Shown here piece by piece: positions 1 to 9,036 of a stretch of DNA of 64,000 nucleotides. Both the position numbers and the translations under genes were made by a program. Position 1 is the first letter of the stretch. Each line of letters starts with the position of its first letter. Origin of the DNA: Streptococcus mitis (lineage in GTDB: Bacteria; Bacillota; Bacilli; Lactobacillales; Streptococcaceae); NCBI RefSeq assembly GCF_946190065.1, contig NZ_CAMHZD010000001.1, forward strand, positions 124,001-188,000, in the 5' to 3' direction. Below the pieces are notes generated by a model. The model was not told the DNA's origin and did no database searches. It saw only the letters and a program-made list of their open reading frames with translations.

Positions 1-2
1 CC

Positions 3-1991
3 TATCGTAAAGAATTGAATCGGATGATGAATCAGAATTTAGACAGTGGTGAAAATAATTTTTCAGCTGTGAAACTGATTAGCTTTGGTAGAAAGGATTC
101 TAATCCCAAACAAGCCTATCGTTCCTTGTCCCAAATAGGAGAATATTTCAAGAGTGGTTTCTCAGAAATTGATGCACGATTTGAATCCTTGGCTGGAGAA
201 GAGCGTGTCAACTTGTTGGCCGATATGCTTAGAGGAGAACACCATCTTCCTTTTTCTTACCGTGATTTAACGAGATCTGGTCAGACAACTCGTCACTTCA
301 TAGCACCTAATCTCTTAGATTTCAAAAACAAGAATTACCTACAAATCAATGACCGCTTGTTGCAGATTGTCTATGTCAGAGACTACGGTATGGAGTTAGG
401 AGATCAGTTTATCAGAGACCTCATGCAAGGAGATTTGGAATTGATTGTGAGCCTCCATGCTCAAAGTTCGACCAAGGCGGATGCCATGAAGAAACTACGA
501 ACAAAGAAGACCTTGATGGAATCCCAAAAGATTGGGGAACAACAAAAACTTGCTCGTACAGGTATCTATTTGGAAAAAGTAGGTCATGTATTAGAAAGCA
601 ATATCGATGAAGCTGAGGAACTCTTAAAAACCATGACAGAGACAGGAGATAAACTATTTCAAACAGTCTTCTTGATTGGTGTTTTTGGTCAGGATGAAGA
701 AGAACTTAAACAAGCTCTAGACACGATTCAACAAGTGGCCGGCTCAAATGACCTAATGATTGATAAACTTCCATATATGCAAGAAGCAGCCTTTAATAGT
801 TTGCTGCCATTTGGTTGTGATTTTTTAGAGGGAGTATCACGGAGTTTATTAACGTCCAATGTAGCAGTGAACTCACCTTGGACTTCAGTAGATTTACAAG
901 ACCGTAGTGGGAAATATTATGGTATCAATCAAATCTCAAGCAATATTATTACTATTGATCGCAGCCTATTAAATACACCGTCTGGTCTGATTTTAGGAAC
1001 ATCAGGAGCTGGGAAAGGGATGGCAACCAAGCATGAAATTATCACGACTAAAATCAAGGAATCTGGTGAAAATACTGAAATTATCATCGTGGATCCAGAA
1101 GCAGAATACAGTGTCATTGGACGGGCTTTTGGTGGAGAAATGATTGATATTGCGCCAGATTCCCAAACCTATCTCAATGTCCTTGACTTGTCTGAAGAAA
1201 ATATGGATGAAGATCCTGTAAAGGTAAAATCAGAATTTCTTTTATCCTTTATCGGCAAGTTATTGGATAGAAAAATGGATGGAAGAGAAAAATCGATTAT
1301 CGACCGAGTCACCAGACTCACCTATCAGTCATTTAAAGAGCCTTCTTTGGAAGAATGGGTCTTTGTCTTGAGCCAACAACCAGAAGAAGAAGCGCAGAAT
1401 TTGGCACTTGATATGGAACTGTATGTCGAAGGTTCTCTTGATATTTTTTCTCATAAGACCAATATTCAGACAGGATCTAATTTCTTAATCTATAATGTTA
1501 AAAAGTTAGGAGACGAGCTGAAACAAATCGCTCTTATGGTAGTGTTTGATCAGATATGGAATCGTGTTGTTCGGAACCAAAAATTAGGGAAGAAGACCTG
1601 GATTTATTTTGATGAAATGCAGCTTCTCTTATTAGATAAATATGCCAGTGATTTCTTCTTTAAATTGTGGAGTCGTGTCAGAAAATATGGAGCTAGTCCG
1701 ACTGGGATAACCCAAAATGTCGAAACCTTATTGTTAGATCCAAATGGTAGACGGATTATTGCAAATAGTGAATTTATGATTCTCCTCAAGCAAGCAAAAA
1801 ATGACCGAGAAGAACTAGTTCAACTCTTAGGTTTGTCAAAAGAACTTGAAAAATACTTAGTCAATCCAGAAAAAGGGGCAGGACTAATAAAAGCTGGTTC
1901 AGTTGTCGTACCTTTTAAAAATAAGATTCCTCAAGGTACTCAATTGTTTGATATCATGAGTACGGATCCTGATAAAATGGCTTCTAATTAA
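3..1991 (+). CDS. VirB4-type conjugation ATPase (5'-truncated by window edge)
   Basis: The reading frame is open to the first base of the window, so the N-terminus lies outside it; about 660 residues are visible against roughly 780-830 in complete VirB4/TrsE proteins. A Walker A motif GTSGAGKG lies near visible residue 330 and a Walker B segment WIYFDEMQ near 530, followed by a conserved ITQNVETLL stretch. VirB4 ATPases power assembly and substrate transport in type IV secretion at the inner face of the membrane. The next gene, a wall hydrolase, starts 11 bases downstream, as in Tn5252-type ICEs. It is distinct from the second VirB4 in this window (Tn916 Orf16), so two transfer systems coexist. 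Confidence 0.9.
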   Translation, partial: YRKELNRMMNQNLDSGENNFSAVKLISFGRKDSNPKQAYRSLSQIGEYFKSGFSEIDARFESLAGEERVNLLADMLRGEHHLPFSYRDLTRSGQTTRHFIAPNLLDFKNKNYLQINDRLLQIVYVRDYGMELGDQFIRDLMQGDLELIVSLHAQSSTKADAMKKLRTKKTLMESQKIGEQQKLARTGIYLEKVGHVLESNIDEAEELLKTMTETGDKLFQTVFLIGVFGQDEEELKQALDTIQQVAGSNDLMIDKLPYMQEAAFNSLLPFGCDFLEGVSRSLLTSNVAVNSPWTSVDLQDRSGKYYGINQISSNIITIDRSLLNTPSGLILGTSGAGKGMATKHEIITTKIKESGENTEIIIVDPEAEYSVIGRAFGGEMIDIAPDSQTYLNVLDLSEENMDEDPVKVKSEFLLSFIGKLLDRKMDGREKSIIDRVTRLTYQSFKEPSLEEWVFVLSQQPEEEAQNLALDMELYVEGSLDIFSHKTNIQTGSNFLIYNVKKLGDELKQIALMVVFDQIWNRVVRNQKLGKKTWIYFDEMQLLLLDKYASDFFFKLWSRVRKYGASPTGITQNVETLLLDPNGRRIIANSEFMILLKQAKNDREELVQLLGLSKELEKYLVNPEKGAGLIKAGSVVVPFKNKIPQGTQLFDIMSTDPDKMASN

Positions 1992-2002
1992 GGGGAAGGT
2001 AA

Positions 2003-4816
2003 ATGAAGGATAAAAGAGAAATCATACGTGCCCGAAAAGCATTTAGAAGAAGCCTAAAAGATGAGAAAAAATTCTTTAAAAAAGGAAAGAAGGAGGTGAG
2101 GAAACAGAAAAAAGATTCCGCTGTACTGGATGAAAAAGCATGGAAAAAAGAGATAAAGCAAAAGCTAGAGGAGATGAGAGAAGCTTCAAAGGCTAGAGTA
2201 AAACAAGCAAATGAAGACTACAATCATATTCTTCAAAATAGTCCTCCATCTCTTTTGAAACGGAAAGAATTAAGAGACAGACGATTACCACATGCTAGGA
2301 AACGATTGAAAATAGCCAAGAAGCAATTTAGAGAAGCCAAGGTAGAAGCAAAAGAAGAAAGAAAAGAGAGTCGTAAAGAAAGAAAAACCAATCAAAAATT
2401 TCTCTACGGTCAGGAATCGAAAGCAAAATCTAATTTTTTCTTTCAAGGGAAGAGTTTAGAAGAATTAAAAGCTAAGAAAGAAGTCAAGGCAGCAAAAGAG
2501 AATCTAAAATCGACTAAACAAGCCTATAAGTCCAAAAAAGTCAGTAGGAAAGCCAAAACTTTTCTTTATGTCCTTGGACGTGAAGGTGGAGAGTTAGCTT
2601 CAGAAAATGAAGATTTAGAAGGCTATCGCACGCTACAAGAGACCATTAGAAAAGGAAAACGTTACAGTCGCCTTTCTTATAACCTTGGAAAAGCTAGTGT
2701 CAAACCAGGACAAGCAACAGGTCGTTTTACCAAGAAAAGACTGACCAACACAAAAGAGCGATACCATCATTTTAAGGATGGAAAAGGATGGAAACTAGCG
2801 AAAGATAATCCAAGTTCCTTTAAAAATCGGTTTCGAAAATTAAAGAAACAAGGTCTTACAAGTGTCCGAAATATCTATCAAAAACTAAAAGCAGCCTTTT
2901 CCTTCTTTACATTTGCGGCTGGAAATCCTGTAACCTGGATAGTTGGAGGAATAGTCTTTCTTCTTTTACTTATGATGAGCTTCTTTTTAGGATTTTCATC
3001 TGCTAGTTTGATTCAACAAGATGAATTTGAATTAACAAAAGCTTATACCCACCTAACTTGGGAAGACGCAGAACATACTCGTACAAATGACAAAGGAATT
3101 ACCTATTACACAAAAGTTGATGATGTGATGGGGTATATGAACTTTAAATTCCATGACTATGAGTTAAACAAACCAGTTCACTTATTTAGTTCCGAAACTT
3201 ACAAGGATTATCTGTCTACTTTGTGGCATGATTTAAACGATGGGGATGATTTGAAATCCATGCAAGACCTTTATGAAACTCCTAAGTATAAACTATCGAA
3301 AGACGATCAAGAGGAAATGAAGGAACTAAAAGAAGAAGGTGTCTATGCTTCCATGCAGGAATTGGACAATCCGTTTGAGGGACAAAGCAACGAAGATAGT
3401 TTAACCATGACTTATCGTTATGGATACTATGATTTAGACGGAAAACCTACTCTTCAGGAGTACATTCTATTAGAAGCGAAGGCTCACCAAACGATTGTCG
3501 CACCAATGGATGGGATCGTATCACTAGATGGTGACAATATAATTCTCACTAATGGAAAAGGAGAGAATGAGAGTCGATTGACCTTGTATTCTATTCATAA
3601 TGGCCGTGCGATTGAGGGTACAAGAGTCCTAACGGGTGATATTATTGGTGAAACATCAGACGATACAGGTTTGAAAGTTTCCTATCAAAAGTATAAGAAC
3701 AAGAAAGAAAAATTGGTGTATGTCAATCCGCAATTTTATTTTCCCAAAGTCATTCAACTTCAGACAACTATCTTACCTGCCATTGGTCAGTTTGGTGGGG
3801 ATGAGTTTGAACGAGCAAAACATATTTATGAGTTTTTGAAATCTCAAGGAGCAAGTCCCCAAGCTATTGCGGCTATTTTAGGAAATTGGTCGGTAGAATC
3901 TTCTATCAATCCTAAACGAGCTGAGGGAGATTATTTATCTCCTCCAGTTGGCACTACCGATTCCTCATGGGATGATGAAAACTGGTTAGCGATAGGAGGG
4001 CCAGCCATTTATGGTGGTGCTTATCCTAATATTCTTCATAGAGGTCTAGGTTTAGGGCAATGGACAGATACCGCAGATGGGTCAACACGTCATACAGCCT
4101 TGTTAAATTATGCACGCACCCAAAATAAGAAATGGTATGATTTAGACCTCCAACTTCATTTTATGCTTCATGGGGATAGTCCTTACTATCAAAGTTGGTT
4201 AAAGGATTTCTTTGGAAATACGGGCAGTGCAGCCAATTTGGCCCAACTCTTCCTTACCTATTGGGAGGGAAATTCTGGTGACAAACTACTAGAAAGACAA
4301 ACCAGAGCAACGGAATGGTATTACCAAATTGAAAAAGGCTTTAGCCAAACAAATGGAGGACAGGCAAAGAGTGACCCGCAATCCCTTGAAGGGGTTCGTG
4401 GGGACTTGTATGATCATTCTGTTCCTGGTGGTGGAGATGGTATGGCCTATGCCTATGGACAATGTACATGGGGTGTTGCGGCTCGTATGAACCAGTTAGG
4501 ATTAAAGCTAAAAGGTAGAAACGGAGAGAAGATTTCAATCATTAATACCATGGGAAATGGTCAAGACTGGGTTGCGACAGCTTCAAGTCTTGGTGGGGAA
4601 ACGGGCTCTACACCAAGAGCAGGTGCTATTGTTTCTTTTGTAGGAGGTACACATGGTACACCAGCCAGCTATGGTCATGTGGCTTTTGTAGAGAAGGTCT
4701 ATGATGATGGTTCTTTCCTTGTGTCTGAAACCAACTATGGGGGCAACCCTAACTATACCTTTAGAAAAATCTCTCAAGCAGATAGTGCCATCAGTTTTGC
4801 TTATACGACCAAATAG
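2003..4816 (+). CDS. Large membrane-anchored cell-wall hydrolase (degenerate M23, lysozyme-like, CHAP)
   Basis: A protein of 937 residues. Residues 1-300 are Lys/Glu-rich and predicted coiled coil, with no signal peptide. A single membrane segment (IVGGIVFLLLLMMSFFLGF) lies near 312-332. Residues about 490-580 resemble an M23/LytM fold (APMDGIVSLDGDNIIL, YSIHNG) but lack the zinc-binding His residues. Residues about 600-770 look like the phage-tail lysozyme family (IAAILGNWSVESS, GLGLGQWTD). Residues about 810-937 form a CHAP amidase/peptidase domain with Cys in YAYGQCTWG and His in YGHVAFVE. It fits the VirB1/VirB6-like hydrolase that opens peptidoglycan for conjugation. A Shine-Dalgarno-like AGGGGAAGG precedes the ATG. 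Confidence 0.88.
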   Translation: MKDKREIIRARKAFRRSLKDEKKFFKKGKKEVRKQKKDSAVLDEKAWKKEIKQKLEEMREASKARVKQANEDYNHILQNSPPSLLKRKELRDRRLPHARKRLKIAKKQFREAKVEAKEERKESRKERKTNQKFLYGQESKAKSNFFFQGKSLEELKAKKEVKAAKENLKSTKQAYKSKKVSRKAKTFLYVLGREGGELASENEDLEGYRTLQETIRKGKRYSRLSYNLGKASVKPGQATGRFTKKRLTNTKERYHHFKDGKGWKLAKDNPSSFKNRFRKLKKQGLTSVRNIYQKLKAAFSFFTFAAGNPVTWIVGGIVFLLLLMMSFFLGFSSASLIQQDEFELTKAYTHLTWEDAEHTRTNDKGITYYTKVDDVMGYMNFKFHDYELNKPVHLFSSETYKDYLSTLWHDLNDGDDLKSMQDLYETPKYKLSKDDQEEMKELKEEGVYASMQELDNPFEGQSNEDSLTMTYRYGYYDLDGKPTLQEYILLEAKAHQTIVAPMDGIVSLDGDNIILTNGKGENESRLTLYSIHNGRAIEGTRVLTGDIIGETSDDTGLKVSYQKYKNKKEKLVYVNPQFYFPKVIQLQTTILPAIGQFGGDEFERAKHIYEFLKSQGASPQAIAAILGNWSVESSINPKRAEGDYLSPPVGTTDSSWDDENWLAIGGPAIYGGAYPNILHRGLGLGQWTDTADGSTRHTALLNYARTQNKKWYDLDLQLHFMLHGDSPYYQSWLKDFFGNTGSAANLAQLFLTYWEGNSGDKLLERQTRATEWYYQIEKGFSQTNGGQAKSDPQSLEGVRGDLYDHSVPGGGDGMAYAYGQCTWGVAARMNQLGLKLKGRNGEKISIINTMGNGQDWVATASSLGGETGSTPRAGAIVSFVGGTHGTPASYGHVAFVEKVYDDGSFLVSETNYGGNPNYTFRKISQADSAISFAYTTK

Positions 4817-4867
4817 AAGAGTTTACACTTGAAATTGTAGCTATTTAAAGATACAATATGTCTATAA

Positions 4868-5042
4868 ATGAGTGGTCGGCTCATGGTCAATCTGATAGTA
4901 ATCTTGGACATAAGGGCCAAGCGGTGGCGGACACCAGAACAAAATCCGATAGCAATCTTGGACGTACGGGCCAAGCGGTGGCAGACACCAGAATAAACCG
5001 ACTGATTAGGTGGCTTACAGGTTCAGTAAGTCATCTTTTTTA
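4868..5042. repeat. 175-bp direct repeat, copy 1 (left flank of Tn916-like element)
   Basis: This segment aligns without gaps to 20603-20777 with six mismatches over 175 bases. Inside each copy is a 54-base tandem unit (ATCTTGGAC at 4901 and again at 4955) containing AAGCGGTGGCGGACACC and a variant. Each copy ends in a short hairpin (CTTAC...GTAAG) followed by CATC and six T residues. The T-run is a plausible Tn916 target, since that family prefers T-rich/A-rich sites. A short open frame across it is a by-product of the repeat and not a convincing gene. Confidence 0.9.
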
Positions 5043-5187
5043 TTTGAAACAAAGTATAAATTTCTAATTATCTTTTTATATTTTCTTAAATGCTCGTAAA
5101 GCCTTATTCTATGTGCTTTCGAGTATTTTTACTGTAGGAAGATACTTCACGTTTCTTTGCATATTTCCTCATGTCTTAGCTGTCAGA

Positions 5188-5208
5188 AGTGGTAAATAAG
5201 TAGTAAAT
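5188..5208. promoter_or_regulatory. Probable Int arm-type binding sites near the Tn916 end
   Basis: Two near-identical 10-mers, AGTGGTAAAT (5188-5197) and AGTAGTAAAT (5199-5208), lie just beyond the int stop codon. The N-terminal domain of Tn916 integrase is known to bind short direct repeats of this type inside the transposon end. Their place between int and the element end supports the assignment. No footprint is available here. Confidence 0.6.
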
Positions 5209-5220
5209 TCATTTGTACTA

Positions 5221-6438
5221 CTAAGCAACAAGACGCTCCTGTTGCTTCTCTTTATTCAAGCGTTTCATTTCTGCCATTGCAGAATCGAATGTTGCATGTG
5301 CGTAATAGTTCAGCGTCATGGCTATATTAGCATGTCCCATAATGTACTGTAATGCCTTTGGATTCATTCCTGCATTTGCATAGTTGGTACAGAATGTATG
5401 TCGCAAACTATGTGGAGTGATGTGTGGCAATTTATCCTCGTTATACTTATTGTATTTCTTAACAAGACCTTTCATCATGCCGTTGTAATCACTTGCCACT
5501 TTTGGATAGTTCTTTCTATTAAGAAAGAGGAAATCACTATATCCATCAATCTCAACACGCTTATCATTCTTTCGATTCGCTAACACTCGCTTAAATGCTT
5601 GATAGGCTTCTTCAACCATAGGAACTTGACGTTCGCCACTTTTGGTCTTTGGTGTTTCAATGTAGTACCCAATTTCAGTATCTCTCAATAGCTGATGGTC
5701 TATATTGACAAGACGATTCTCAAAATCTAAATCTGGAAGTGTCAAACCACCAAACTCTGAAATACGAAGACCTGTTTTTAAGAGTATCAGAATTTCATCA
5801 TAATTTTTGCTGTAGGTTTTATCAGCTTTTGCAAAGGCTAACAGTTTTTCTTCCTGTTCTTCTGTTAGTACGGTCTTAGGGACAGTATCATCATCAAGAA
5901 CTGCTTTCAGTTGAAAGTCAAATGGATTCTTCCGAACACAATCATCTTGTATAGCAATATAGAATGAAGCCTTTAAAGAACGTTTGTAGTTATTGATGGT
6001 TTGATAAGCATAACCATTTTCACTCATTCTAATAGCCCATTCTTTAGCGTCTGATGGCTTAATACTGTCAATACTTCTTACACCTAACTTGTCTTTCTTC
6101 AAAATATCCATAAGATATTTGCGTCCAGTTTCAGTGTTTTTTCTAACCTTTGGTCTTTGAGCGTTCTGTTTTGCGTAAAGCTGGCAGAGTGTCATTTTCT
6201 TTCCTACAACATCAATACCATCATGAATGTCTTTCTGTAACTCTGCGATTTTCTCTCTAAGTGAGATACAATCACGCTTTCCTGCTGGTACTCGGTCTGT
6301 AGCCACAAGTTTCCACGAGTAAACAAATTGCGGTTCTCCAAATGAATCTATATATTTGTATAAGTATCTTCCGTCTTTTCGTTGGCTCTCTCCAGTCTTT
6401 AAGATTCGACCTTTATTGTCACGTCTTTTTTCTGACAT
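5221..6438 (-). CDS. int: Tn916 integrase (tyrosine recombinase)
   Basis: A protein of 405 residues, the size of Tn916 Int. The catalytic features of tyrosine recombinases are visible: Arg in LLKTGLRISEF, the HSLRHTF box, GHANIAMTLNYY with the nucleophile Tyr379 (second of the pair), and a basic N-terminal arm-binding domain. It excises and integrates the element through variable coupling sequences, together with Xis. It reads leftward toward the element end, with xis 81 bases upstream. The gene appears intact, although the opposite end of the element is gone, so the substrate for normal excision may be absent. Confidence 0.97.
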   Translation of the reverse strand: MSEKRRDNKGRILKTGESQRKDGRYLYKYIDSFGEPQFVYSWKLVATDRVPAGKRDCISLREKIAELQKDIHDGIDVVGKKMTLCQLYAKQNAQRPKVRKNTETGRKYLMDILKKDKLGVRSIDSIKPSDAKEWAIRMSENGYAYQTINNYKRSLKASFYIAIQDDCVRKNPFDFQLKAVLDDDTVPKTVLTEEQEEKLLAFAKADKTYSKNYDEILILLKTGLRISEFGGLTLPDLDFENRLVNIDHQLLRDTEIGYYIETPKTKSGERQVPMVEEAYQAFKRVLANRKNDKRVEIDGYSDFLFLNRKNYPKVASDYNGMMKGLVKKYNKYNEDKLPHITPHSLRHTFCTNYANAGMNPKALQYIMGHANIAMTLNYYAHATFDSAMAEMKRLNKEKQQERLVA

Positions 6439-6519
6439 GGCATTTGCTCCTTTCCTTTATGGAAAGAGCCTTGATACGACTTAATACTATTTTATCATAT
6501 ACAAGACCCTTTGGCGACG

Positions 6520-6723
6520 CTAGATTGCGTCCAATGTATCTATAATTTTTTCAAATTGTTTTCGTTTAATCTGAATACGATTGCCATTCATAATCAGCCA
6601 ATTTGCATTTTTATTTTCCTCTGCCAAGCGTCGTAGCTTGTTTTCGCCAATACGAAAATATTTTGACGCTTCTTCAATGGTTAGGGTATAACGTTCCCAA
6701 ATAGGAATGTCAGTCTGCTTCAT
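6520..6723 (-). CDS. xis: Tn916 excisionase
   Basis: A basic protein of 67 residues with a MerR-like winged-helix DNA-binding region ([22 protein letters not shown]). Xis bends DNA near the transposon ends and directs Int toward excision. It lies directly upstream of int on the same strand, as in Tn916, with AAAGGAGG just ahead of the ATG. Length and sequence fit a complete gene. Confidence 0.95.
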
Positions 6724-7183
6724 AAAATCCTCCTTTCCAAATCACTTATTTGGATTTCATAAAAGTTGTTTTACCAGCAATCGAACAGCTTTAGCAAAGC
6801 TCACGGGAGTTCCACCCCTGCATGGTTCTCATGTAGCCATACTCATTGCCTGCGACGGTTTTATCACGCTCGGACTATTGACTGTATGGGAGTATCATTA
6901 TCACGATAAGAATGTCGTTGCAGGCAATCCTGCTAAAGATTGCTTCTCGGATCACTAACATGAATCGCTCGCTATCTTTATAAGATAGGTCATGGCGGTT
7001 AGTTCCGTTGGCTCTTTTCTTATCGAAACGTATTCGATTACTTTTATTCAGTTTTCAAAGAACAATGGCTCGTTAGCCTATCAAAACACATTGAAAGCTC
7101 AATATGCTTTGGTGGAATAACAAACCTCCCTGTTCGGGAAGCGTGGAATGGTTTAGCACGCTTCCACGAAAGGAGAGAGGATA
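6724..7183. other. Xis-orf8 intergenic region
   Basis: About 460 bases between xis and orf8. On the plus strand an 83-codon frame is open (the stretch historically called orf5), but it has no good ribosome binding site, lacks recognisable motifs and opposes its neighbours. I see promoter-like A/T-rich stretches for xis on the minus strand and a terminator hairpin at 7137-7165, and no convincing gene. Confidence 0.5.
7137..7165 (-). terminator. Hairpin downstream of orf7-orf8
   Basis: GGAAGCGTG (7137-7145) and CACGCTTCC (7157-7165) form a 9-bp stem with an 11-base loop, just past the orf8 stop on the minus strand. It probably reduces read-through into xis and int. There is no long U tract, so termination strength is uncertain. 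Confidence 0.5.
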
Positions 7184-7414
7184 TTACTTAATTTCAAATG
7201 ACAAAATCTTTGTAATCAGTCTGGTTTCCATTCTTCCACGTAAGACTTCATCAACGACCATACTTTGATTGCCATATTCATCTTTCATAAGTCGTAGGGA
7301 ACGCTTCGTTATGTACCCTCTGTAATGATGTAGAATCTGGTTAATCGCTTCGGTATCGCCATCTGTTGCCTTTACAATGAGAGGAAAGGGAATCATAGGA
7401 TATTGTGTTTTCAT
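7184..7414 (-). CDS. orf8: Tn916 Orf8, helix-turn-helix domain protein
   Basis: A protein of 76 residues that begins inside the end of orf7 (ATGA-type overlap of 4 bases), so it is translationally coupled. The sequence (PLIVKATDGDTEAINQILHHYRGYITKRSLR) matches the small helix-turn-helix protein of Tn916 between orf7 and xis. It is part of the regulatory module that activates int/xis expression when transcription reads through from tet(M). Its exact biochemical role is not known to me. Confidence 0.85.
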   Translation of the reverse strand: MKTQYPMIPFPLIVKATDGDTEAINQILHHYRGYITKRSLRLMKDEYGNQSMVVDEVLRGRMETRLITKILSFEIK

Positions 7415-7842
7415 TCTTCAAATTCCTCCATAAACTTTTTAATTAAGGCTAGTCCACTGGTTCTATGCCGATAGACAGTAGAACGGTTCAATTTCAACAG
7501 GTCTGCAATTTCTGAATCGCTCATGTCCATAAAGTAAAACAGCAGTAGAATTTCACGTTTCTTGTCTGGCAACTCACGTAATGCTTCACTCAACAAATCA
7601 TTTTCAACGCCTACTGATAACCCATTGAGTGTAAAAATCTGAAAGTCAGTTGAATAGTTATCTGTTGTCGCAAACTGGCTAACAAGATAATCGCCAACAT
7701 CCGAAAAGGACACCTCACGCTTTGCAATCCTTGAAAGATAAAGCATATAATTCTTTCGCTCGTCTTCCATAGCACGTTTACAGATATAGTCAAACTGATT
7801 TTCTATTGTGGTCTGAAAAGAAGATGGTTTCATGTTTCTCAC
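7411..7842 (-). CDS. orf7: Tn916 Orf7, sigma-70-like regulator
   Basis: A protein of 143 residues. The C-terminal part (LPDKKREILLLFYFMDMSDSEIADLLKLNRSTVYRHRTSGL) is a region 4 sigma-factor-type helix-turn-helix. In Tn916, orf7 and orf8 activate their own promoter and drive transcription through xis and int into the transfer genes once the element circularises. It is divergent from orf9. An AAGGGGG Shine-Dalgarno lies 8-9 bases upstream of the ATG. Confidence 0.88.
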   Translation of the reverse strand: MRNMKPSSFQTTIENQFDYICKRAMEDERKNYMLYLSRIAKREVSFSDVGDYLVSQFATTDNYSTDFQIFTLNGLSVGVENDLLSEALRELPDKKREILLLFYFMDMSDSEIADLLKLNRSTVYRHRTSGLALIKKFMEEFEE

Positions 7843-8337
7843 CCCCTTTCTGTCTAGGAAAGGAAGTGAGCCTTGCTCGTTTATCTCCTTTCACTCTTAG
7901 TCCCAATGTGAAAGGGGGATTTGTTGCATTACTGATAAATAAACTTTGTAAAAAAGTTCTGAATAGCCAAAAAAGCATATAAACAGATTTATTTCTCTGT
8001 TTACATGCTTCTGTTATTCTATCTATATGATTTATAAAACCACATTGGTGGACGTACTTATCTATTGCAGATAGACGACTTTTTTTGACAAGAACCCAAT
8101 GTAAGGAAATTTATTGTATATGATGTACTTCATGGCGACGTTGACCTCCAACAAACCGCCATTTGGAAGTAATATACAATATTTTAACAGCGTAAATAGC
8201 ACTACCATATAACGGTTTTTTTTATTGGCGTTTAGTAGTGCTTTTTATTAAATATAAACCTATAAACCATATAACACGTTTTTCTATACCTGTTTTTAAT
8301 TCAGTAGGAACAATAAAATGTATAGAGGTGGTCTACT
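7843..8337. other. Divergent regulatory region between orf7 and orf9
   Basis: About 495 bases without a credible gene. It should hold the orf7 promoter (minus strand) and the orf9 promoter (plus strand). It contains a stem-loop at 8198-8242 with a T-rich tail, and inverted CATTGG-type motifs around 8040-8100. A minus-strand 62-codon frame here overlaps the orf7 leader and has no homology I recognise. Confidence 0.6.
8198..8247 (+). terminator. Stem-loop with T-rich tail
   Basis: AGCACTAC (8198-8205) pairs with GTAGTGCT (8235-8242), followed by TTTTATTA. It lies in the orf7/orf9 divergent region and would stop plus-strand transcription before orf9. Confidence 0.6.
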
Positions 8338-8691
8338 ATGCGTAAAAAAGAAGATAAATATGATTTTAGAGCCTTTGGTTTAGCCATTAAAGAAGCTCGA
8401 TTGAAACGAGGTTTAACTCGTGAACAAGTGGGAGCATTGATTGAAATTGACCCACGGTACTTAACTAATATTGAAAATAAAGGGCAACACCCCAGCATAC
8501 AAGTTCTTTATGACCTTGTATCGTTACTTCATGTTTCCGTTGATGAATTTTTCTTACCTGCTAATAACTTGGTAAAAAGCACCCGACGATTACAGATAGA
8601 GAAATACATGGATAGCTTTACAGACAAAGAACTATCCTTAATGGAATCTTTAGCCAGCGGTATCAACGAAGCAAGAAACATCGAAGACTAA
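8338..8691 (+). CDS. orf9: Tn916 Orf9, XRE-family repressor
   Basis: A protein of 117 residues with an N-terminal XRE helix-turn-helix ([34 protein letters not shown], about residues 14-48). In Tn916, Orf9 is thought to repress the orf7 promoter, and tet(M)-derived transcription antagonises it. It is transcribed opposite to its neighbours. AGAGGTGG lies 8 bases before the ATG. Confidence 0.88.
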   Translation: MRKKEDKYDFRAFGLAIKEARLKRGLTREQVGALIEIDPRYLTNIENKGQHPSIQVLYDLVSLLHVSVDEFFLPANNLVKSTRRLQIEKYMDSFTDKELSLMESLASGINEARNIED

Positions 8692-8716
8692 TTAAAAGAA
8701 TCCATACATAACGGAA

Positions 8717-8761
8717 AGAGCCGATAAAATGAGATTGTATTAATCTCATTTTATCGGCTCT
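8717..8761. terminator. Strong bidirectional hairpin, 20-bp perfect stem
   Basis: The arms at 8717-8736 and 8742-8761 are perfectly complementary with a 5-base loop. It separates the converging orf9 and Cys-rich KTR/tet(M) transcripts. The stop codon of the minus-strand KTR gene lies inside the stem. Confidence 0.85.
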
Positions 8762-8939
8762 GCGTCTTTGCGTCTGGCTCTGTAATCACAGTTACTTTGA
8801 ACTGCTTTATTTCAATTAAATTTTCTTGTCTGCATTTCGGACAATAGAGGGGGAATTTTTTTAATTCAGTATCTTCCCTTATCTTTAATCGTGTTTTATT
8901 TCCACATACAGGACACAATATCCACTTGTAGTTTATAAT
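8751..8939 (-). CDS. Cysteine-rich KTR small protein (Tn916 Orf6-like)
   Basis: Reading the minus strand gives a protein of about 60 residues with two CPxC knuckles (ILCPVCGNKTRLKI and LYCPKCRQENLIEI) and the tail EPDAKTQSR. This is the Cys_rich_KTR family found downstream of tet(M) in Tn916. Four cysteines suggest a zinc ribbon; the function is unknown. No ATG exists in frame: after GGAGG the candidates are ATT at 8937-8939 or a later TTG at 8916-8918. The stop lies in the terminator stem. The start is the uncertain part. Confidence 0.75.
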   Translation of the reverse strand: MINYKWILCPVCGNKTRLKIREDTELKKFPLYCPKCRQENLIEIKQFKVTVITEPDAKTQSR

Positions 8940-9036
8940 AACTATCTCCTCCTTTACACTTTAATTCAAATCTTTATTAAAAAATATTTCATCTTATTTA
9001 ACAAGAAACCATATTTATATAACAACATAAAATACA

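Noticed and set aside
4858-5067. 69-codon frame with a repeated peptide unit
   Set aside because: It is translated from the 54-base tandem repeat; the second 175-bp copy has similar frames on both strands. It has no ribosome binding site, and the repeat explains it.
6707-6958. Plus-strand 83-codon frame historically called Tn916 orf5
   Set aside because: No ribosome binding site, no recognisable domain, and it opposes and overlaps the start of xis. I treat it as a chance frame.
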